From assembly GCA_963693365.1 (NCBI GenBank), contig CAVNZM010000002.1:7378001-7442000 (forward strand): a stretch of 64,000 nucleotides of DNA, written 5' to 3'. Origin of the DNA: Amoebidium appalachense (Eukaryota > Ichthyosporea). Position numbers and translations under genes: made by a program. Of this stretch, positions 21,899 through 41,731 are shown piece by piece. Each line of letters starts with the position of its first letter. The first letter of the stretch is position 1. The notes beneath the pieces were generated by a model. The model saw only the letters and a list, made by a program, of their open reading frames with translations, searched no databases and was not told the DNA's origin.

Positions 21899-22597
21899 AT
21901 GCACATTGCGCCCAGGCAAGTTACAGTTACCCCGGTGCACGCCGCGGTGCAAGAGGGTGAGGAGAAGGAGAGTAGAACAGATAAGAATCAGGGGACTATG
22001 ATGATGGAGAAAAAGTACAAGTGTACCTTCCCCCAGTGTATCAGCCGGCCAAACGTCAAGAGAAACAATATCGAGAGACATGTCTGGTGAGTTTTGGGGC
22101 TGTTGTGGCAACCTTGTTGCGGTTTTTTCTTGCTTATCCTTGGATTTGTAATGGATTTTTCCGGGTAGGAACTTGAAATACGCAGTCGTGTTGGGTTCTT
22201 GTTTTTCGAAAAGGGAACGAAACGAATGAAGCTGCTTTCAAATCGCAGATGTATTACATGGAAGAATGCTGTATTAATCGTGTTCAATGTCTCGGTGTGT
22301 TTGGTAGTGTTTTGCTGGTGTTTCTGTGCTTATATGGATTAATTTCTGTTGTTCTGGAAGATATGGATTTCGTTGCGTTTAATCTCAAGGAGAACCTTAG
22401 CTGAGCTAGCAGGTGATGAAGAGGTGATGCTGGACAAGAGGATTGGCATGTTCTCGTTGTGTGGGTTTGTGTACATGTACATCTCTCTCGTCTTGGTTTC
22501 CGTGCTGGTGCTAACATTTGCTGTTGTATGGGTGCAAGTGTTTGTAACAGATTTGTATCGTTTTGCAGCATGTCGACATGCACTTGCATGCAGCTTG

Positions 22598-22628
<31 letters not shown>

Positions 22629-23430
22629 CACGTATCCTCGCTTGTATGAACTGTCTGCTGAAACTCTCTAGAAAATGGCACTTGTGGTTCAACGTGGGGT
22701 ATGTGTTTGCTATTATGATTGAGGTGTGTGGGTGCATGTTTACTTGTCTTCTGCATCCCCTCCCCTCCCGGCCCCACGCCTCCATTTTCTAAGGATTTAT
22801 GTGAGCTTTGTAGCCTTATTTGTGCGCTGTCCGTCAGGAATGTGTACTTTGATTGATCTCTGTAACACATTATAGCCCCCCCCCCCCCCCCCATCCCCCG
22901 CCGGGGGCGCTCTATGATTGTGTGGTGCGTTGTGTTCCCTCCCTCTCTCCTCTCTCTCTTGTTCCCCCCCCCCCCCCCCCCCCCGGAGGATGCCTCTGCT
23001 TATAAGGCATCTCCGTGTGTGCTTTGCAAAAATCGGCATTTTGTTTTTGGTGTAAGTATAATTCGTTTTCCGTAACACAATCAAAATTCACCTTGTTTCC
23101 CGAACACCCTGACCTCGCCTTATTTCGGTGGGTGTTTTGTAATGGTTTCCTTCTGTGCCATGGTTTGATTGGCCGGAACTGACATTGTTTTTTCCTAGGA
23201 CCCAGCATGTGCGAGAGAAGCTGAACATGATGAATGAGAAGTACCTTGCTGGCCAGCACAAGGACCACGTTGACAGGTGTGTGGCTCGTAAAAACACATA
23301 ATGTAGACATGCACATACAACCACTGTAGCACACACACTTGCACGCGGTCACATTTGCACACACATACACACGGACAAAGGAGTAATGTTCCATACTGTC
23401 TATTCGCATTCAATTCCATTAGCACACGCC

Positions 23431-23476
<46 letters not shown>

Positions 23477-24161
23477 ACTATATGTGTGCACGCTAGCACA
23501 TACATGCATACACACGCACACATGCACAGTAGCCCCCCGGCCTACTGTCCATGCACCGTTAACTTCCTTAACAGATGTGTGCACTTACATTCTCTCCTCC
23601 CCCCCCCCCCCCCCCCCCCCCCCCCCGGCCTTTCCCACTGCCCTTGCCTGCATAAGTAATCCTGCTCGTTTCTGATCAAGACGGGTGACCTACCCATGTT
23701 CAAGTGAAACAGTATCTGAGTTTGGTTTCGTTAACGAGGTGAATAGGTCGAAACTCGGGTATTGTGGATGACGTGGGCCCCCCCTGAGGATGGGCTCTGC
23801 TTATTATGCATACTCTTTATGTATGGTTTGCATTCTGCATCGTGTTATCCGTTGTTCTTGGTACTTCGTACTTTATGACGCATTCAAACCCCCCCCCCCC
23901 CCCTCTCTCCCCCATCATAATGCATGCTTTTTTATTCGTACTCTTTTTATGCGTGCTCTGCACTCTGCACTGTGTTGTCCATCATGAACGTGAGCTTTAT
24001 ATCCTATTTGTAGTTGCGAAGGAGTCCCCCCGACGATGGGCTCTGTCCAAGGATCTCCTGCTTGCACAATTACGTTGGAGTCTGGTTCGTGCTCGTTATT
24101 ACATGGTTTACTAATGTCCATGTTTGCCACCCTCGATTGCATTTATTCTCGATTGCATTTA

Positions 24162-24196
<35 letters not shown>

Positions 24197-24335
24197 GGCT
24201 CTGCTTATGATGCATAACTCTTGATGTCGTTTGCACTCTGCCGTGCATGGTGTAGTCCGTTATGCATGTGTACGTCTTACCTCGTGTTATCCGTTGTTTA
24301 TGTGTTCTTGGTACTTTATGACGCATCCCCCCATC

Positions 24336-24366
<31 letters not shown>

Positions 24367-24775
24367 AAAAAAAAAAAAAAAACATACACACATAAACGCA
24401 CACACCCCAGTGAAGGATGAGGTTTTTTGTTCTGTGTTCTGCATGTCGTTCTGTTTTCGGTACCTGTTGTGTAGGGGCTTTGTATATCTTCGTGCCGTGC
24501 TGTGTAGCGTGTGCATCCTCCCACCCTCTCCCCTCTCCTCCCCTTCACCTTCCTGTCCCGGAAGGTTATTGCTGGTTTTTTTTTATTGTCACATTTCGTT
24601 TTTTTTGTCTTCTAATGTCTTCTCCTCCTTACCTTTAAACCCTCAATGCATTCATATCCCCCGGCCCCCCCTGAGGATGGGCTCTGCTTATTATGCATAC
24701 TCTTTATGTATGGCTTGCATTCTGCATCGTGTTATCCGTTTGTTCTTGTGTACTTCGTACTTTTTGACGCATTCA

Positions 24776-24815
<40 letters not shown>

Positions 24816-24954
24816 CCACCACCACCACGTCTTCCTCTTTCTCCTCCGGTGAACCCCCCTGATGATATTGATGAACTTTGATTGATTCCGACCCTCTAAT
24901 TTATACCTTTTTGGTCCGTTGTGAACGTGTACTTTGTGCTCTTATGGCACATTC

Positions 24955-24993
<39 letters not shown>

Positions 24994-25724
24994 TCCCAAT
25001 AGCCAAGACACGGGCACACTCTTATTTACCTCGCACTTCCTTCCATCCCTCCGGTCCTGGTTTCTTGTGGCTACGATTGACTTCTGGTGCCTCTCATGTA
25101 TTTCTTGACAGTTCTCCACCTGCTAACACATTGTTCCGTTTTTCCATTTCTTTCACCCACCCCCCCTGAGGATGGGCTCTGCTTATGACGCATACTGTGC
25201 ACATGGCTGATGTTGCATACTTGAATGTTTGCCTTTGCATGTGTCCTGCACCCTGCTTCTCGTCGTGTATGCGTACTTCGTACCGTGTTCCGCATTCAAC
25301 CCCCCCCCCCCCCCCCCCCCCCCCCCCGACAGCTTTACTTCCATGCAACCGAGCATGGTTGCTCTGTGTCGTGCATCTATGAGCACATACGCATTTTTCG
25401 CTGCACTGCATTAGTTTGCACACACGTCACCTTTTTGCTCACCTTGCATGCATAAGCATGCATAAGCAACCCTGCACGTCTTTGATCAAGACGGGTTGAC
25501 CCTCCCAAGCTCAGTTGATGCTGCTGTCTGAGTTGGAGCGTCGTATATACGCGGGCTGAGGGGTCGAAACTCAGACGCAATTGATGACTTGAGCCCTCCC
25601 TGAGGATAGGCTCTGCTTATGACGCATACTGTGCGCATGGCTGTTGTTGCATACTTGAATGTTTGCCTTTGCATGTGTCCTGCACCATGTTTCTCATCGT
25701 GTATGTGTACTTCGTAACGTGTTC

Positions 25725-25762
<38 letters not shown>

Positions 25763-26530
25763 TTTGCTGCAGAAATTACCACGGCGCTCACACTGATTCT
25801 TCTACTCTTTGCCTTTAGGTGGGTTGCCGTGCACTGGGAGCCAGCAGCAAACTCAGTGGCCGACCCAGCTGGGGAGTCAGCCATGTATGCCCGACAAGCA
25901 TTCTCAGACACATCAACCGTCGGGTCCCCCCACCCTTACGAGCCAATCCCGAATCACGATCTGGAGCCCCACGCATACAACCCGCACGCACCGCAAGCCC
26001 AACAACATGGATCGTACGAACAACAGCAACAACAACAGCAACAGGTTTACCCCCCGCCTCCGGACACAGTTAAAGAGCAACCGTACTCTGTGAGTGCAAT
26101 CATGTCTCCTACTTCGTGGGCAAAGAGGTCTTACAGCTTGCCCGGCCAGTTGCCTTCAACGCACGCAAACGCGCAACAGCCGATTTCGGCGTCGTCGTAC
26201 CCAACACAGCAACACGAACAGGCACAAGCACAAGCACAGATCCACGCACAGATGCAGATGCAACCACCACCACAATCCCAACCCCAAATGCCGCAACAAG
26301 AGGTGAGGGAGGAGAGAAGACCCTCCCGCGCGGAGGCTTTTGCTGAACCGAACGCTCAGGGGGCTAGCAATTATGCAGCTAGCGAGGTTGTGGGTACGCC
26401 GTATGAGCAGAGTGCGGGGACAACAGGGCCATCACACCACTATGGGTGGCAGCAGCAGTACCAGCAGCAACGCACATACAACCCATATCCTATACCCCAC
26501 AGGCCTACCTCCCCTTCTACACAGCAACTA

Positions 26531-26569
<39 letters not shown>

Positions 26570-27163
26570 CAGCAACAAGCGCAACCCATTCCACAGCAAC
26601 CACAACAACAAAGGCACTCCATCCCGCAGGTTTCCTACCCTACGTCCATACCCACACAGGCGCACATTCCCACCCACTACGCCACTATGTCGACCTCAGC
26701 ACCCGCTATTCCCACCGCGGCGCCCACACACCCCTACCAACCCCACACACCATGGGCACACCTACAAGGCCCCGCCTCCTCCCCATCCCTCTACACCCCC
26801 TCTGCGTCCGTCCCCGCCTCCACCGCCACAGCAACACACAGCCTAAGCTACGACTCCATCCCTCGTCCCGTCGCAACGCACACCGTCACTCCCGTTACTC
26901 CCACCCCTGATCTCGCCTTTTACGCCGTTTACTACCAACACTACGCCGCCGAAGCCGCGCGTATGATGACCGGTTCTGTTATTCCCACTGCTGTACCTTA
27001 TGACCCCGCGGCCGCCTTGGCCCGGTGGCAGGCGGCGTACACACAGGTGGCCGCTAGCGTAGCCGGTGCACCTGGGCAGCACCAACAGGCAAACGCGGGC
27101 GGGGTACAGATGATGGCACACCCACAAATGGCTTATGCTGCACATATGCAACAGCAACCGTGA
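21899..27163 (+). CDS. C2H2-like zinc finger protein with Gln/Pro-rich tail, three exons
   Basis: Join 21899-22086, 23199-23276, 25819-27163; phases 2, 2 agree; 536 residues, TGA at 27161-27163. Exon 1 and 2 together build one finger: C42-X4-C47-X13-H61-X4-H66 (YKCTFPQC ... RHVWTQH). The first His is in exon 1 and the second in exon 2, so the splice junction lies inside the finger; this supports the join. Spacing is slightly unlike the classical C-X2-4-C-X12-H. The last exon codes about 450 residues of Gln, Pro, His and Tyr-rich sequence with Q runs of 8 and 17 and a more ordered end (FYAVYYQHYAAEAARMM, then ARWQAAYTQVAASV) that resembles Tyr-rich activation tails. Inferred role: nuclear DNA- or RNA-binding regulator. 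The exact family is not recognised. Intron 2 holds at least seven dispersed poly-C repeats. The start codon is chosen as the first ATG in the finger frame. Confidence 0.7.
23645..23903 (+). repeat. Dispersed repeat, hybrid of long 5' part and short 3' part
   Basis: Begins TTGCCTGCATAAGTAATCC, carries TCTGATCAAGACGGGTGACC and AGGTCGAAACTCGGG, then the short-form body GAGGATGGGCTCTGC to GACGCATTCAAA and poly-C. It links the two subfamilies. Confidence 0.85.
23922..24382 (+). repeat. Cluster of three diverged poly-C-tailed repeats
   Basis: 23922-24010 is a fragment (TGCGTGCTCTGCACTCTGCA). 24026-24194 is the variant form (GACGATGGGCTCTGTCC) ending in poly-C. 24195-24382 is a short form (GGGGCTCTGCTTATGATGC) ending ACGCATC, C tract, then about 26 A. 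All in intron 2 of the zinc finger gene. Confidence 0.75.
24661..24991 (+). repeat. Two poly-C-tailed repeats in series
   Basis: 24661-24812 is a short form ending GACGCATTCAAA and about 32 C. 24853-24991 is diverged, ending GGCACATTCAA and about 34 C. Both lie in intron 2 of the zinc finger gene. Confidence 0.8.
25161..25760 (+). repeat. Two long-form dispersed repeats back to back
   Basis: 25161-25327 is a 5'-truncated long form with poly-C tail. 25333-25731 starts CTTTACTTCCATGCAACCGA and ends GTTCTGCA followed by a (TA) array instead of poly-C. The second ends about 58 bases before the last exon of the zinc finger gene. Confidence 0.85.
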
Positions 27164-29475
<2,312 letters not shown>

Positions 29476-29779
29476 CAGTGTGCTTTGTTTGGATGCGGAT
29501 TTAGCGCCCATCAACACAGTGACTAAACACACCAACTAGAGATCGCTCTTTGTATACAATTTTGGGTTGGCAATAGATTGCTTTTGAGATCTTGCCAATC
29601 AACAATGTGAATAGGTTTCACAGCAGCAATCTAGAGCCCCGATCTATTGAAACCTATTCACATTGTTGATTGGCAAGATCTCAAGAGCAATCTATTGCCA
29701 ACCCAAAATTGTACACAAAGAGCGATTTCTAATTGGTGTGTTGATGGGCGCGAAATCTGCATCCAATCAAAGCACACTG
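29476..29779. mobile_element. Foldback/MITE-like hairpin element, about 300 bp
   Basis: Left arm 29476-29618 and right arm 29650-29779 are inverted complements over about 130-140 bases with few mismatches and one small indel. The loop is 31 bases (29619-29649). Arms begin CAGTGTGCTTTG and end with its complement CAAAGCACACTG, a terminus of the CAGNG kind known for hAT transposons. No clear 8-bp target duplication is visible in the flanks. No coding capacity. It lies about 285 bases upstream of the protease ATG and carries four CCAAT/ATTGG pentamers (29595, 29669, 29732, 29763). Confidence 0.85.
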
Positions 29780-30062
29780 GAATCTTCGGGACGACAACCG
29801 ACTCTGACACTCACCATGTAAAGTTCATTTACTTATTGCTATTTATATACGCACGCGAAGCATCACTTATCCCCGACATTTAGACTGGTTTTATCTTGTA
29901 ATCTGGGACGTGATAGTCAATCAGACACAAGACAGCTCCATCTCTCTTCGCTTGTGTGTGGCGGCCTTTCTGGGCGGCCAAATCGTTTCTGGATCTGGAA
30001 GACAATTTTCGGAAAGGAAAATCACCAAGGTGCCCCGCGCCGTGCGTGTTAATATTTGAAGG

Positions 30063-36390
<6,328 letters not shown>

Positions 36391-36556
36391 TAGGTAGATT
36401 CATGGTATTCTGATGGCATAGACTGAAAAATACTGGTGTTGAGCGAGTCCTTTTTTGTCTTTTTAATGGTACGTTTTTATTGGGTGTTTTTCAGGTGGAG
36501 CTCGAAAAGAAAGATATGAGCGGGTGTACGGCTGGCTAACAGGAGCCAGAAGGGGC

Positions 36557-36562
36557 AATAAA
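36557..36562 (+). terminator. Polyadenylation signal of the protease gene
   Basis: AATAAA 167 bases after the TAA stop; the first such hexamer downstream. Confidence 0.4.
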
Positions 36563-36635
36563 GACGACTCAGTCCATCCGGGAGGGAGAGAGTATGTGAC
36601 TGACACTTGTCCCCCCTCGCCCCCCCCCTCCCCCC

Positions 36636-36765
36636 TGCATACTGTACGCATTGCTGATGTTGCATACTTGAATGTTTGCCTTTGTATGTGTCCTGCACAA
36701 TGCTTCTCATCGTGTATGTTTTTTTTTTTTTTTCGTACCGTGTTCCGCATACAACCTCAATCCCC
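36636..36765 (+). repeat. Long-form repeat fragment interrupted by a T run
   Basis: GCATACTGTACGCATTGCTG through CACAATGCTTCTCATCGTG, then 13 T in place of about eight bases, then CGTACCGTGTTCCGCAT and C-rich sequence. Downstream of the protease gene. Confidence 0.8.
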
Positions 36766-36946
36766 TCCCTCTCCCCCCCCCCCCCTCCTCCCCGCGCAGG
36801 CACCCTGCCTCCCGGCCCTACGAAAAAACGACACACACCTATACACACACACAAAAAAAAAAAAAAACAGGCGTACACACAGACACACACACAACACACA
36901 CACACGCACACCAACACCCACACCCGCCCCCCTCCCCCAACCGCCC

Positions 36947-36977
<31 letters not shown>

Positions 36978-37167
36978 ACACAGACACACACACATGAGCA
37001 CACACTCCCCCCCCCCCCTCCCCCTTTCTCCCCTCCCCTCCTTTCTCTCCCCCCCCTCCCCCTCCCTCCTCTCCCCTCAGCCACCCGCCCGCCTGCCCGC
37101 CCGCCGCTGACCCACGCAGGGCCAGCTTCCGTCCCTTGCCTGGCTTCTGGCCTGACCGGCGCCTAGC

Positions 37168-37205
37168 ACGTTCTTATCACTCCTACACGTTCTTATCACT
37201 CCTAC
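37168..37205. repeat. 19-bp direct tandem duplication
   Basis: ACGTTCTTATCACTCCTAC occurs twice without a gap (37168-37186, 37187-37205). Confidence 0.95.
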
Positions 37206-37651
37206 AACTTTAATGATAGAATCCCTTCAAGTCAACTCCCCTCTCTTCTTCTCCTTTTCGGGCATTCCTCCCCCTCCCCCCAACCCTTTGCCCCCCTTCC
37301 CCTCCCTCTCCCATCTCCCCCTCCCCCCCCTTTGTGCATACTTTTTGTGTGATCCACATTCACGTGTATTGAACCAGTCAGGACCCACCGGACCCCGTGG
37401 CTCCCCCTCGAAATATCAATCAAAACTGTTAAAAATTGAAAAAAAAAAAACAACGTAAAATGACTAAAAAAAGGGATATGGCCGAAGCAGTGAATGAAGA
37501 TGGTAGACCCGGATGGTTGGGAGTCAGTGTGCATGAAACATTTTCAAGACTGCATTAGGTAGAGGAGAGAGAAGGGGGGGAAGGGGGGGGGGGGGGGGGA
37601 GGTTGAGGGTTCGTAGTGGAGAATAAACGGACTTGATGAGGGATATATGAA

Positions 37652-37689
<38 letters not shown>

Positions 37690-37841
37690 CCGCCGCCGCC
37701 ACCCAACCCCCCATTCTCCTGAGCCCGAGGGGCACGTATAGTACACGGAAAGCCAGTTTGATTGCTTATGGCATGTGTGATTTCCCGCCAATGAGGCAGC
37801 CTTCCACGAGCAGTAATAGCATGGGTCTGATGTGTGAAACA

Positions 37842-37879
<38 letters not shown>

Positions 37880-38029
37880 TTTCTAAGGAGGGAAAAAGAC
37901 TTGAAGTACGGTTTTAGGTCCCCAGGTTAGGGCTGGCTTGATGTGTAAGGAAACTGAGGAGGTGGAGATCGAGTTTCTCGAGGGGAAGGGTTGGGAGGGG
38001 GAGGAGTTGGGGGTGGAGGGGGGGGGGAA

Positions 38030-38061
<32 letters not shown>

Positions 38062-38287
38062 GCTGACTGTGCACGTCTGCAATAAGGATGGAAAAGGGCT
38101 TTTATATTGGGAAGTCGGACATCATCCACTCCCCCGTCTTCTCCCCTCACCCCCCCCCTCACCCCTCCCAACCGGCCACCCATCCAATGACACACCCACA
38201 CACACATACACCACACACATACACACAGGGCCGAGGAGGGGGGGGGGGGGGGGGGGGGGGGGGAGAGGGGGAGGGGGAGAGAGAGAA

Positions 38288-38403
38288 AGAGAGGGAGAGA
38301 GAAAGGAGCCTCCTTTTGAGATAATTAGTGCAGGATATTTGGTGAAGAGAGGGAGAGAGAAAGGAGCCTCCTTTTGAGATAATTAGTGCAGGATATTTGG
38401 TGT
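38288..38403. repeat. 58-bp direct tandem duplication
   Basis: Two head-to-tail units with GGAGCCTCCTTTTGAGATAA at 38305 and 38363 and GCAGGATATTTGGTG at each end; nearly identical. Intergenic. Confidence 0.95.
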
Positions 38404-39888
38404 GATTTGAGCTACAAAGGGAGCCTGTGATGTGGGTTTAGCCGTCGTTTTTAATGGTCTGGTTTTGAGGGGGTGCAAAGATAATAAGGTGGAGGCTTAT
38501 CCAGCCAACCCAAAAAAGTAAAAATTGACCCAGAAAAAAAAAAGATAAATGCATAAAAAGCCCCTTCAGCTATCCGGTTCAGTATTGTTTTCCACTTCGT
38601 TTCATTCATGTCGCCGTTGCATAGGTTATGCAAATTCACTGTTTGCAGATCATCAGGCTGAGGCATTTTATGGGGGGAGGAGGGGGGGAGGGGGGGGGAG
38701 GGGGGGGGGGGGGGGGGGGGGAGGGTGTGCGGGTGTACGGGTAAGCGAGTGAGTGGGAGAGAGGGGGGGGAGAGGGGAAGGGGAGAAAGGGAGGGGTTGG
38801 CGGAGGGGGGAAAGGGGGGGAGGAAGAGTGAGTGAGGACCCGAAGAGCTTTTTCATGCAGCCATGTTTTTTTTGCTGTGTCAGACCTGAAATGGTGTGAA
38901 AGTAAAGAAATTGATCCTGAAAAGGGAGGGGAAATGGTGGTGGTGGTGGTGGTGGTGGTGGTGGTGGGGGGGGGGGGGGGGGGGGGGGGGGACAGTGTAT
39001 GGTTTGAGCCCACACACAAATGCACACAAGCACGCACATGGATGGACGCACATGTGATGTGCACGTACACACTGCACCCGCGGAACCACCTATACAAATG
39101 CACCCACTCACCTACTCATTCTGGTCGCCTATATAGATGAGTGCATAAATTCAAAATGGCACTGAAAATTTTCAATCTCCAATGTCAAATCTGCAGCCAA
39201 CACAGTTGCACAAAAGAAATGCATTTACATAATGCTAGCCTAATCATACAAAAGGCAATAAGAACACTAAGTCTGTGACATATTGCCCAGTTGGAGTTGA
39301 ACGAGTCGTGAGTGGTGAGCAATTTCATTCTCTCCCCCCTCCCCCCCCCCCCCCTTCTTCCCCTCCCCCCCCCCCCCTCCCCCCCCCCCCCCCCCCCCCC
39401 CCCCCTGATATTCGTGCCAGTTGAAGTTGCAGAAGTTACTGTTCAGAACAGGCCCTATTGCTGAGTCTAATTAATCACGATGTTAGTTGTTATTCTGGTT
39501 TCAGCATGTCTTACATAGACCGTAAAAAATGGCCGAATGTCAGTCCCCTGAGACGTTTCCAATTAATAAGAAGATAACGTGGGGGGAGGAGACAGGAGGA
39601 GGAGGGAGGGGGAGAGAGCGGGAAGAAGGGGGACGGGGGTTGGGGTGGGGGTGGGGTGGTGGTTGGGGGGGGGGGGGGGGGGGGGGGGGGGTTTCGTGCT
39701 GATGCACGGTAAATGAAGGCTTGGGAGGAGAGCAGTGATATATTTCGCCAATAGAACAAGTTTGCCTTTTGATATTTTTTATTTATTAGCAGTCTCACAT
39801 TAGGCCCAGAATATCCGGAAGCTAGAATTTCATTTTTCCGTGAATACTGTGTGGTCTTTCAAAGTTGAAGGACTGGGATGACGGCCTG

Positions 39889-39929
<41 letters not shown>

Positions 39930-39954
39930 TTGTATTTAATCCCGTTTTGTTCGC

Positions 39955-39997
<43 letters not shown>

Positions 39998-40237
39998 CTC
40001 CTTAGGGGTCCCTCACGGGAACTGCCGTCTTCCACCAAGCACCGACTGTACCCCAGCTTGGGTGCTAATGGTGCAATTGGCTGAACTACACACCTGTTCA
40101 AGCGCAACTACTAGACACACTTAGCCTAGGGTTTTGCCACACCTATCTACAACGGCCTAATTTGTGCCGTGGCAGTGACATTAATCTATTACCCACAAGG
40201 CTTGCCGTATGTACGTATACGCGAATGTACTCACACA

Positions 40238-40240
40238 CAC

Positions 40241-40305
<65 letters not shown>
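40238..40305. repeat. (CA)n microsatellite
   Basis: About 30 uninterrupted CA units in intergenic sequence. Confidence 0.97.
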
Positions 40306-40309
<4 letters not shown>

Positions 40310-40520
40310 ACGCACATACACACACACAATGGTGGCTCCCTCCTTACGGCAAGCAGGTAGAGATGTTATCTTCATTTATCTCTCCCTCTAATCCCTTCAA
40401 AGCGGCGCGTATGGAGGCATGGAATATCCCCTTTCGGTCATATCTCCCTGCTCCCTACGGAAAGCAATGAGAGATGGTTATCTCTGGGAGGTGCGGCGTA
40501 TCTCCTTCTGTCTGTCATAT

Positions 40521-40560
<40 letters not shown>

Positions 40561-40667
40561 TTTCCACCGTTATTTTACAGGGAGAGAATGAAACATCTTC
40601 CTTCCTCCCAGTACGTGGCAGGCAGTGAAGAGATACGCTAAACAGTTATTTCCCTGATATGCGTGCA

Positions 40668-40672
40668 TGTGT

Positions 40673-40740
<68 letters not shown>

Positions 40741-40762
40741 CGTGTGTGTGTTTGCGTACGTG

Positions 40763-40795
<33 letters not shown>

Positions 40796-40818
40796 CATGT
40801 GTGTGTGTGTATGTGCGT

Positions 40819-40851
<33 letters not shown>

Positions 40852-40960
40852 TGTGTGTGTTTGTGTGCGTGTGTGCGTGTGTGTTTGTGTGTGTGTGTGT
40901 ATGTGTGTGTTTGTTTGTGTGGTTGTTCATATGTGCGTGTATGTCTCTGCGTGTGTGTGC
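40668..40960. repeat. GT-rich array
   Basis: Perfect GT at 40676-40737, then imperfect GT with CG blocks. Upstream of the transporter gene. Confidence 0.95.
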
Positions 40961-41468
40961 CATCCAGCAGTCTATTCTGCTAGCTATAGGCCGGCTGGTT
41001 CGGAGCCGAGCCCTCGGACCCGGGTCCAGGCCGGGGCCGGGAGTACTTAGCCAGGATAACAAGGTTTCAAAAGACAGAAGCATCTTTCGTCTTCCAGCAC
41101 ATGCTGGGTTAGAGATTGCATTCCACGGGCATACTTGTCACATGTAGTAAGCCGATATATGCATACTATCCGGGAAGGATAACGGGGATAACCTGAAAGT
41201 GGCTCCTGCGTCATCTTGCACACGAAAAGGTACGTACATGCGTGGCCGTGGCCGTGAGCTTTCATGGACACAGTTATGAAGGCTAAAAAAAAATGCATAT
41301 ATTTTTTAAAAAAAAAAATATATTTGGAACATGGAAAGCGGAATAGGCTGAGCCTCGCGAACTGTTGCGATGTTTTTTATAATCATGTACACGCAGTGCA
41401 CTGTGTGTGTATGTATGCACTGTGCACCGTTCGTGTACTTTGAAACTCTTTCGTGCCTACGATCTTAT

Positions 41469-41610
41469 CCAATCCAGTTCGCTAAAACTGATCTAATAGT
41501 TGATTGGCGGAATCTCTATTGGTAGAACAAAATCTAGAACAGTCGACCAATTAGCACTTTGTCACAATGTGATTGGCAGATACATTCCTGCATCACATAT
41601 AAATAGATGG
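41469..41610 (+). promoter_or_regulatory. Promoter of the nucleoside transporter: CCAAT cluster plus TATA box
   Basis: Five CCAAT/ATTGG pentamers start at 41469, 41503, 41518, 41547 and 41572. A TATA box (ATATAAATAG, 41597-41606) follows, about 130 bases before the ATG. NF-Y type factors bind CCAAT in eukaryotes. The arrangement resembles the upstream regions of the two minus-strand membrane-protein genes. Confidence 0.6.
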
Positions 41611-41731
41611 GGGGTGTACGCTGTTTACTCGAGGCAAAGATCCCGGCTCACATTCAAAATTTACCCAATCTACCTACAGACACCAGCTGTTCTGGTTCTC
41701 ATCCGTAACCTCTTCTGTAAACAAAGAAAAA

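Larger units (their letters stand above)
36391..41468. other. Intergenic region between protease and transporter genes
   Basis: Contains a dispersed repeat fragment (36636), C-rich and CA sequence to 37080, the 19-bp and 58-bp tandem duplications, many G runs (37580, 37844, 38030, 38235, 38690, 38966, 39666, 39959), GGT units (38936-38966), C runs (39340-39405, 40522-40560), a T run (39893-39928), CA and GT arrays, and a G/C-rich stretch at 40995-41042. No credible exon was found. Confidence 0.6.

Noticed and set aside
25819-27163. Overlapping His/Thr-rich frames on both strands of the Gln-rich exon
   Set aside because: Shadows of a CAG/CAA-rich coding exon; only the Gln frame joins the zinc finger exons in phase and ends in a proper stop.
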